Positions 56,606 through 64,000 of a stretch of 64,000 bases of DNA are shown here, in pieces. The notes beneath the pieces are model-generated. The model was not told the origin of the DNA and did not search any database. It saw nothing but the letters and a program-made list of their open reading frames with translations. The first letter of the stretch is position 1. Every line of letters starts with the position of its first letter. The stretch is from Adiantum capillus-veneris (Eukaryota; Streptophyta; Polypodiopsida; Polypodiales; Pteridaceae). The stretch lies in the NCBI GenBank assembly GCA_014529385.2, contig CM043971.1:83249340-83313339 (forward strand). Reading direction: 5' to 3'. Both the position numbers and the translations under genes were made by a program.

Positions 56606-56775
56606 ATACTCTGTTTTCCTTGGGGATTTCAAAGAACACAAACTTATGGTTGAGCTTACACAAACTCATATCAAATACAACATATCAAACTCATTTCATA
56701 CTCAGTTTTCCTTGGGGATTTCAAAGAACACAAACTTATGTTTGAACTTACACAAACTCATATCAAATACAACAT
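56606..56775. repeat. tandem duplication, about 90-bp unit
   Basis: TTTCATACTC, GTTTTCCTTGGGGATTTC, CACAAACTTATG and TCATATCAAATACAACATA occur twice in direct order about 91 bp apart, with few differences. Confidence 0.9.
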
Positions 56776-56949
56776 AATAGCATGCCATTGCATTATTGAT
56801 GGCAAAGGTAGAACGAAGTGTTTGCACAATGCCAAGAGGGGATTCATGTGTGTGCTTGCAAACATGATGGAATATGATTGCTCTATCTTTCTTGGATTAG
56901 GTTTGAGTGTATTGTTTCAAAAATTTGAAGCCTGCCAAATATATTGAGA

Positions 56950-58180
56950 TAAACTCTGAGTGCTCATGAACTAAATGTTTGTTCAATGCCAAAGGAGGTT
57001 CATGTCTATGCCTGCAACACAAGGAAATATGATTTCTCTATCTTGCTTAGATTAGTCTTGAGTATGGAATTCTTCTAAGAATTTAAAGCTTGCCACCATT
57101 TTGAGATAAAATCTAAGTGCTCATACAACAGAAAATGAATCAAACCTGACGTTTGAGGCTAGATGGCTTACTAGATCTACATGCAGGCACATTGCAAAGG
57201 GGTACTTGCTACCAAAAAATCAATTTACTTGATCAATTCACTTATGAGCACCAAAAATTTGGCAGGAAGCACAATAGACATACAAGATTAGATGAAACAA
57301 AAATTGATCACAAGAACAACATCATATAGTTGAAGATTAACTAGAGTGGACAAAAATGTAATGAAACAAGAGTGCTTTCTATTCAAGTAGTTTCATTACA
57401 AAGTTTGTAGCTTGTCTACAATAATAGCTTGGGATGTTATGTACTGGATCAAATACATTGAATGGAATATAGACTGAGGCAATTGCTATGCTCTTAGCAA
57501 GGCTTGTCTCATCATTGATAACTCCATGGATCTCCATATCCACAAGTATACACACCAAACAAAGACTGTTTAGAATGAGCTTCTAATTGGAGAAGTCGCA
57601 CTTTCCACTTGACACCAAACCAAGTTGAGCCCAAGCATCCACTACAATAACATCCTATAATACAACAAATATGGTGTTAGCTACTATATTTCAAATTAGT
57701 ATACATTGTTGAGTTATATAGATTAGTTCTTATCTATAGCATGCACAACCATAAAGGTACCCGAGAGGCATTCAACCGGTTGCTTTGCAAGTAAGCTGAA
57801 TAAAAAAATACATTCACAAATACCGTTGTCGAAAAATATAAACACATGCAAATTAAAGAGGAAATATCCATAAGATGACTTAGCATTAGACTTACAATGA
57901 GGTGCAAATTGGTTTGAAGCCATCAGTCTTCACTTCCAATGGCGTTCCAGTATGCCTCGACATTGTACTCCATGAGGACCAACACTGAACGGTTGCATGT
58001 AGACCCATGAGCCTTGCTAAATACCTGTGGGATCTATTCCACCTTCGAGCTCTTTGTGTTGTGCAGTATGAGCTTTTGTATCTCCAACTTGGTCCGTCTA
58101 TGCGTGGTATGGGTGGACATGCTTGAGAAGAGGTCGGGTGGCCACACAATAGAGAGAGATTGGAAAGGGGGAGGGGGGTG
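56950..58180. other. no supported gene; possible decayed coding text on minus strand
   Basis: A minus frame from about 58140 to 57900 reads RRTKLEIQKLILHNTKSSKV and SVLVLMEYNVEAYWNAIG, with one stop and then an exon-like end. It may be an exon of an unknown transposon gene. I recognise no family. Confidence 0.3.
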
Positions 58181-58560
58181 AGGGTTGGAGATAAGGATAG
58201 TGAGGTCTACACAGTAGAGAGAGAATGAAGGGGAGAAAGGGATAGGTAGAGTGGATGGAGGGTGAGCTTTTGGCTATGGTGGGATAGTGATGAGCTTTGG
58301 GCTATGGTGGGCTGCATTGTGGAGAATGGAGGGGTGAGGGGAGGGAGAGCTAGAGAGGATGGAGAGTGAGCATTTGGCTATGGTGGGGTTGACTGTAGAG
58401 AGAGTGAGGAGAGGGAGGGGGGACAACTGAAGAGGAGGATAGTGATGAGCTTTGGGCTATGGTGGGCTGCACAGCATCGAGAGAATGGAGGGGGGAGGGG
58501 AGGGAGAGCTAGAGAAGATGGAGAGTGAGATTTTGGCTATGGTGGGGTTGACTGCAGAGA
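58180..58560. repeat. tandem repeat, about 180-bp unit, G/A-rich
   Basis: GATGAGCTTTGGGCTATGG, TGGGCTGCA and GGAGAGTGAG recur at about 58290 and 58447. Remains of the unit also lie in the left arm of the inverted repeat (ACCATAGC near 54195). Confidence 0.7.
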
Positions 58561-59020
58561 GGAAGTGAGGGGAGGGGAGGGGAGGGGAGGGGGCAGGGGA
58601 GAGAAGATTGTGGGAGAGAGGGAATTTGAAGAGAAAAAGTGACTTTTTGATGTTTGGTTATGTTTTGGGCAATTTTGGAGGAAAAACGGTCATTTTTTAG
58701 ACTTTTCAAAAATTTCAAATTTTTAAGGTTTTTTGACCTGTGCAATTTTTCTTTTGGGGTCCCTTTTTGTCAAGGGTCCCTCTCTAGGCTTTATGACACC
58801 TCTTTCTCCCTTTTTACCCCCCACCCCCCCCTAGTCCACCTCCCCTTTCTCTCTAGGAATCAAGCATTGAAGAGGGGGACAAATAGGCTACCCCCCTATC
58901 TCTCCTTAGGCTATAGGTGATATCCCACGAGGCCTCTCATTGGGCCTCCACTAACACTTCCCTAATCAAAAGGGCCCTAGGAGAGTCCATATTTTTCCTA
59001 ATGGATAGCCTTCTGACATG
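58560..59020. repeat. right arm of the long inverted repeat (partner 53720-54200)
   Basis: Reverse-complement match to the left arm in order, with a G/A-rich run at its inner edge. The outer sequence (59040-59330) repeats CCAATAGGAATTGAG / TTCCTATTGGACC phrases in both orientations. LTR-like in style, but no primer-binding site adjoins it. Confidence 0.65.
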
Positions 59021-59361
59021 TGTCCCCCTTTCCCCTTTTGTGAGAGCTTAATCAATTAAACTTAATTGATTTAAATCCCCATTGGACCTTTCCCCATTCT
59101 GACCAATAGGAATCAAGTAGCCCATTGGGCTGCTCAATTCCTATTGGACCCCTTCACGGGCTGTCCAATAATCATCCAAGAGACTTAATTTTCATTGGTT
59201 CTTTTTATTAAGTATTTTTTAATTAATTAAATTAGATTTACTCTAGCCTAATTCTCATTGGTCCACCTCTAAGGCCATCCAATAGGAATTGAGTACACCT
59301 TGTGGTACATCTGGCCTAGGGAGCTGACATGTGTCCCTCATTCCCTTTGTGTAAAGGGAGC

Positions 59362-59399
<38 letters not shown>

Positions 59400-59685
59400 C
59401 TTTTTATCTCATCCCCTAGAAGAAAGGCTCGCCCCCTCCCATGTAGAGATATGCAAAGACTTTTTTTACACACACAAAGCATCCAATTCCCCTAGGGTTG
59501 ACCTTTGGACATAACCTTTGAATTTTGGAACCTTAGCATTTTGGAAGTCTTAATGGGCTGAACCTTAGGGTCTTTTTAGCCCATTGTTTCACATGGCTCT
59601 TTTGCAGATGGCCCCCCTTTTGGATCCCTATTTTCCCTCCTTTGGATCCCTACTGTGGCCGGTCTGCTAGCTTAACCAATATTCA
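59020..59685. repeat. LTR-like sequence with (GT)n
   Basis: Contains inverted CCAATAGGAAT / ATTCCTATTGG phrases, a (GT)n tract at 59362-59398 and TTTTTAGCCCATTG. No ORF. Probably LTR-derived, by resemblance to text near 36850-36930. Confidence 0.4.
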
Positions 59686-59687
59686 AC

Positions 59688-59921
59688 TTGAAAATGAATG
59701 AATTCTTTTCACTTCGGCAGCAACTGACTTCATCTGTCGAAGAATATTATTCAAAGTTCGTCACTTTTCGGAGATGTGCTCCTAAGATGACTTTGGAACA
59801 ACAGGTAGCAAGGTTCTGCCAAGGGTTAATCGACCCTTTGAATACTCGATTGGAAGCTCTCAGGCAAACAACTCTACAGGATAGCTATAAATGGTTGGTA
59901 TTATTAATTGCCTTTGAGTAA
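59688..59921 (+). pseudogene. gag fragment from a different Ty3 element
   Basis: The frame reads FFSLRQQLTSSVEEYYSKFV and APKMTLEQQVARFCQGLIDP, the capsid pattern (Q-x-x-S-V-x-E-Y, then RF-x-x-GL) of plant Ty3 gag. It is cut on both sides and does not match the gag at 60243, so the 5' end of the downstream element is chimeric or interrupted. Confidence 0.7.
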
Positions 59922-59977
59922 GTAGAATAGGGATTTTTCAGCCTTCCAGTGCACCTGCCTTTGTGCAGCTAACGGGG

Positions 59978-60242
59978 CATCACCGTCAAGAGCTATGGTC
60001 TTAATAGTGGAGTCCTACGGCACTTGCCTACGGCTTAACCACTATTGAGATACTAGAAGCTTGACAGGAGCCGATGTTGTTTTGGTATCGAAAGACCCTC
60101 TCTTCTATTCCTTGCAATTAATGGTATTCGAGCCACGGGTACAGTAGCTTGAGTGCTTTTTCTAAAAGGGTAAAGAGGAGTAGAAACTAGGGCTTGAAGT
60201 GCCAAAGTACACCTAAAAAGTTTACACATAAAAGTTGTTAGA
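59978..60242 (+). other. leader of the 60-kb Ty3 element
   Basis: Colinear with 38078-38289: TTAATAGTGGAGTCC, TTGCAATTAATGG, then GAGTAGAAACTAGG. The TGGTATTCGAGCC at 60122 looks like a primer-binding site, but the 38-kb copy places its primer site elsewhere, so I do not call it. Confidence 0.6.
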
Positions 60243-61736
60243 ATGGCTGACAATAGTAAAGAGAGTGAAATTAATGTTGATAACTTTGATTTTGCTCATG
60301 AGCAAGCTACTTAGGATGCTTCAATGCTTGTTAACTCTCTTGTTTCTAGGCTTCAACAAGCCATGGGCAATCCATCTCTCCAAAGTGAAGTGCAACGGTA
60401 GCTCCGTGATCACGGGATTCTCCAAGCTCATCACCATGACGAGAGAACACCTAGGAAGCCTCCTTGTGAGACTCTCAAAAGAGGTCTCTCTCCGATTCGG
60501 GAAGAAGAAGAGAATCCATACGAAGGGCTTAAGAATTTACTTCTTGATGATGCATCTCCTTCCCAAAGGAGAACTCAAGAGCCTCCACCGAAGGAACGAG
60601 AAAGAAGTGAGTCTCCCGCCACCTCGACGGAGATGGCTCCACAAAGATGGCGGGCTAAACGCTCTCCATCACCACCAAAGTGGAGAAGACCATCACACTC
60701 TTCTCCACGCCATAATTCAAAGAGGGATGATAAAAAGCAAGAGAAGAAAAAGACGAGAAAGAGGACACCCTCTTCTCCATCTTCTTCATCCTCTTCCTCT
60801 TATGAAAGTGATGGTAAAGACGACGAAGATCAAGACAAGAAAAAGGTGAGAATGAGGTCACCCTCTTCTCCACCTTCTTCAAATTCTTCACCTTCTAAAG
60901 AAAGTGATGGTGCAACCTTTGAACCATCGAAAAGAAGAGGCCATAGGAAATCCTATGCCGCATGAAAGAGGTCATCCAAGCTGAAGAAGTTCAAAGAGGG
61001 AGGGAAGAGCATCTCTTTCCTTACCTATGATGGAACCTTTGGTGCTACGGACAAAGTCTTGGTCTTTATCCAGCAATTCGATGCGGCGTTTGGAGATGAG
61101 GGCTTCACGGAGTCCTCTAAGCTACGCCATGTAGCTACGCACTTTCAAAAGTCCGCCAGGCAATGGTGGTCTAGCCTATGAGCCAACGGTGAAGCTCCAC
61201 GAACATGGAAAGATTTAAGAGCTTCCATTATGCAGCAGTTTTTGGCCACCGATGCCAAAGATAAAGTACTCACCGAATGGCGAAGCTTAAAACTCTCTCC
61301 CAATGAATCCATCCAAAAATATGTAGACAAGTTTTGGGACCTACAACTCAAAGCCACTGTCTTTAAAAAGTTGGATTTTGGAGAGCAAAAGCAACAATTT
61401 TGTGCGGGCTTAACCGAAGAAATGGCAGAGTATGTCAACTCCCAAAGGCCACGTACCATATCGGCAGTAATACACCATACTATGGTGGCCTCACGAATCA
61501 ATTTCCAAACGGGGGCTAAAAGAAATAATAAGCCCCCGGAAAACAAGGGTTCCAATGAGCCTAAGGGTAAGGACAATGTCCAAAAGTCTCCTAAGGGCAA
61601 CTCCAACAAAGCTAAAGAGAAGGGAGTTTACAAAGGTAAGAACAAACTCTCTCCTGAAGAGCTTGAACGTTATCGCAAGGATAACCGGTGTTTCAAGTGC
61701 GGCGAGCAAGGGCATGCGTACCGCGCTTGCCCCTAA
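60243..61736 (+). pseudogene. Ty3 gag, single frame with in-frame stops
   Basis: From ATG at 60243 one frame runs to TAA at 61734. It opens with SEINVDNFDFAHEQAT. A Ser/Arg/Lys-rich middle follows (SPSSSSSSSYESDGKDDE), then the capsid (SKLKKFKEGGKSISFLTYDG; TESSKLRHVATHFQKSARQW; MQQFLATDAKDKVLTEWRSL) and a CCHC knuckle CFKCGEQGHAYRAC. Stops lie near 60312 (TAG), 60401 (TAG), 60963 (TGA), 61180 (TGA) and 61734 (TAA). The following pol is in the same frame, so the original was probably one gag-pol ORF. All stops are one C-to-T change from Gln or Arg codons. Confidence 0.85.
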
Positions 61737-64000
61737 AAGAACAACCGCCAAGATCCTCCTAGAGCTTCCTTGGTTGAAATCCAAGAGGAGGAGACTCACC
61801 AAACTCACCACAAAGGATCTCCTCTATGCCATGATTGGGGAAAGGTAAGAGAACATGATGCTTTTATTCTCTTTGACCTTGATTCTACTCACAATTTTAT
61901 ATCTATAGATTTGGCTACCAAGCTAGGCATACAATCCTACGAGATGGGAGATGTCCTACCCGCAGACAGTGCCTTCAAGGGGAAAGAAGCTTCAGTCACT
62001 CCCTTAATCGGGAAATTGAGGCTTCATGTCCAAGGCTATGTGGACAAAGAGGACTTCTTTATTTCTCCTCTCAAGCATGAGGATGTAATCCTAGGGGCAT
62101 CATGGTTTGACTGCCTAGCTGCCGATGTTAAATTTCCTGAAAGGAGAATCTCCTTTAAGTTCAGGGAAAAAGACATGTATATAGATGCTAAGGAAATGGG
62201 TAACACTATCCCCATTGTACATACACCAGCTTTCAACAAGTCAATAAAGAGCTCTATTTACGTGTACATGATTTTTGTTAAAGATTCTCAAAATGAACCT
62301 AATGCTTTAACAAAAGAAAATAAAAACAACCAAAAGGAATTAGAGCTATCCAATTTTCTCAAGGGGTTTCAAGATGTTTTTATTGACGACATCCCTTGTG
62401 AGCTACCTCCTAAACGAGGTAATGATGACCATGCAATTGAGCTTCTCCCAGGAAGTTCATTGCCTAATAAACCTCCTTATAGAGTTTCTCAAGCTCAACA
62501 AGAGGAGATTATGCGGCAAGTGCATGAGTTAGTTGAGAAGGGCATGGTTAGGCCTAGCTCATCTCCATTTTGCTCACCTGTGCTATTAGTGCAAAAGAAA
62601 GACAGCACATATCGTATGTGTGTTGACTATAGAGCACTAAATAGGATCACTATCAAAAATAGGTTTCCCGTTCCACGGGTAGAAGACCTATTTGATAAGC
62701 TACAAGGATCGACCTACTTCAGTAGGATTGACCTAAAAAGTGGCTATCATCAAATAAGGATAGTTAATCAAGACATTGTAAAGACCGCATTTTGCACTAC
62801 ATTTGGTCTTTATGAATACATTGTCATGCCTTTTGGCTTGACCAATGCACCAACCACATTCAACCTCTTGATGGAGAAGTTGTTCAGGCCTCATCGAACC
62901 TTCACTGGAGTGTTCTTTGATGATATTATCATCTACTCTAATTCATTAGACGAAAACAAGCAACACCTCTAGGTAATATTTCAAGTTTTGAGAGAGAATA
63001 AACTTTATGTTAATCGAAAGAAAAGTGAATTTTTCTTGCAAAAGATTCAGTATTTAGGTCATATTATCTCTCAAGATGGCATCCAAATGGATCCATCAAA
63101 GTTAGAGGTAATAAAAGGATGGCCTAAACCAAGGAATCTTCATGAACTAAGAAGCTTTATAGGTATGTGTGCATACTATAGATGCTTCATAGAAAAGTTC
63201 TCACAAATTGCGGGACCATTACATGACCTAACAAAGAAAAGCGTTAGGTATACATGGTCTGCTAAGGAGAACAATGCTTTCGAAAAGCTTAAAGAAAAGC
63301 TTATCTCTCAACCTGTGCTTACACTACCGGATCTCTCAAAACCATTTGAGGTCCAATGTGATGCTTGTGGTGATTGCCTTGGAGCTGTTTTGCTCCAAGA
63401 AGAGCACGCCATAGGCTATGAGATTCGAAGGCTCGACCCTGTTGAGCAAGCTCTAGGCATATACGAAAAGGAACTCCTTGCAGTTCTACATGCCTTAGAA
63501 TCATGGAAGCACTATTTATTGGGGACTCCTTTCATTCTGCGAACGGATCACCAAAGTCTTAAGTACTTCATGACGCAGACCAAGCTCTCCGACAAACAAA
63601 TGAGGTGGGAAAATTTCCTTTCGCAATTTCATTTTCATATTGCTCACATTGCTGGCAAGCATAATCAAGTAGCTGATGCACTCTCAGGTGACCGAGAGTG
63701 AATGCGGTTTCAATGATAGATGAGTATGCTATTGATCCCGATTTTAGAGATGTGATTTCAGTCGTTGCATTAGGGAAGAAAGAAGAACCATTTACTTTAG
63801 AAGATGGTTATCTTCTCTATGGCAATAGACTATGTGTTACTAACTCACTACGTGAGAAAGTAATGTATGAATCTCATGCTCCACCTTATGCGGGGCATAG
63901 GGGGATTCAGTCTACCTTAAAGGGAATTGAAACATATTTCTATTGGCCTACCATGAAAGTGAACATACAAGAGTATGTTTTTAAATGTGTGGTATGCCAA
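61737..64000 (+). pseudogene. Ty3 pol: protease, RT, RNase H, integrase start (cut by window end)
   Basis: In frame with gag. Protease region: FDLDSTHNFIS, where relatives have D-S-G, so the Gly of the active site is missing. Then GASWFDCLAADVKFPERRIS. RT: YRMCVDYRALNRITIKNRFP, SRIDLKSGYHQIR, MPFGLTNAPTTF, VFFDDIIIYS (catalytic DD kept), TAG near 62970, KKSEFFLQKIQYLGHI. RNase H: QCDACGDCLGAVLLQEE, EKELLAVLHALESWKHYLLG, RTDHQSLKYF, HNQVADALS. A frameshift lies near 63690. Then the integrase zinc region (YAGHRGIQSTL, KCVVCQ) ends at the window border. Lineage within Ty3 not fixed; no chromodomain can be seen because the end is missing. Confidence 0.88.

Noticed and set aside
57723-58149. Minus-strand ORFs as a real gene
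   Set aside because: Two short frames with one plausible shared reading but no recognisable family, so only noted as possible decayed text.
60122-60134. Primer-binding site TGGTATTCGAGCC
   Set aside because: The matching position in the 38-kb copy is not a primer site, and no LTR end adjoins it.

Overview
The window is plant nuclear DNA made almost entirely of repeats. Evidence for a plant: a decayed pentatricopeptide-repeat (PPR) copy, a Tat-lineage Ty3 element with two RNase H domains, a Ty3 chromovirus with a chromodomain, GT-AG introns, and many long (CT)n/(GA)n tracts. A large-genome seedless plant such as a fern is my guess from the PPR style and the unusual transposon families; this is not proven. 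No single-copy host gene, tRNA or rRNA was recognised. Layout: 1-1740 chromovirus pol end; 1800-2560 LINE relic (minus); 2810-3640 dispersed repeat with a DNA-methylase-like exon (minus); 3740-5340 tandem array of about 273-bp units; 5639-6501 probable minus-strand LTR with its primer-binding site. From about 6.8 to 30.2 kb there appears to be one very large decayed DNA transposon: an unknown spliced gene (6.9-8.5 kb), the N-terminal part of a DDE-type transposase-like gene (9.8-10.5 kb), its catalytic part (23.4-24.9 kb), and a convergent FCP1/SCP1-like HAD phosphatase gene (28.65-26.77 kb, minus). These are separated by long arrays of a 16-bp palindrome of the type TATGCTAATTAGCATA. A nearly complete Tat-type Ty3 retrotransposon (11132-22274; LTRs of about 2.6 kb differing by about 1%; 4-bp target duplication CTAG) sits inside the first array. 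From 30 to 45 kb: a foldback element, an unknown decayed gene (minus, 33.85-31.95 kb), a Ty3 gag relic (minus, 35.8-34.9 kb) beside a second tandem array, a plus-strand LTR plus truncated gag-pol (36.5-39.7 kb), an RT fragment with a mutated catalytic site (44.2-43.8 kb), microsatellites and three small hairpins. A structurally intact non-LTR retrotransposon occupies 45.7-50.2 kb. Both ORFs are open, the endonuclease and RT motifs are intact, and it lies inside a (CT)n microsatellite. Its two ORFs share a frame and are divided by one TAG. From 50.4 to 60 kb: a PPR pseudogene, simple repeats, LTR-like sequences in inverted orientation, and a near-perfect hairpin of about 145 bp. From 60 kb to the window end is a Ty3 gag-pol with the same leader and gag as the 38-kb copy; its stops are all explained by C-to-T changes. 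The best candidates for something undescribed are the palindrome-array transposon that appears to carry a HAD phosphatase, and the microsatellite-embedded LINE whose ORF2 has no usable ATG.
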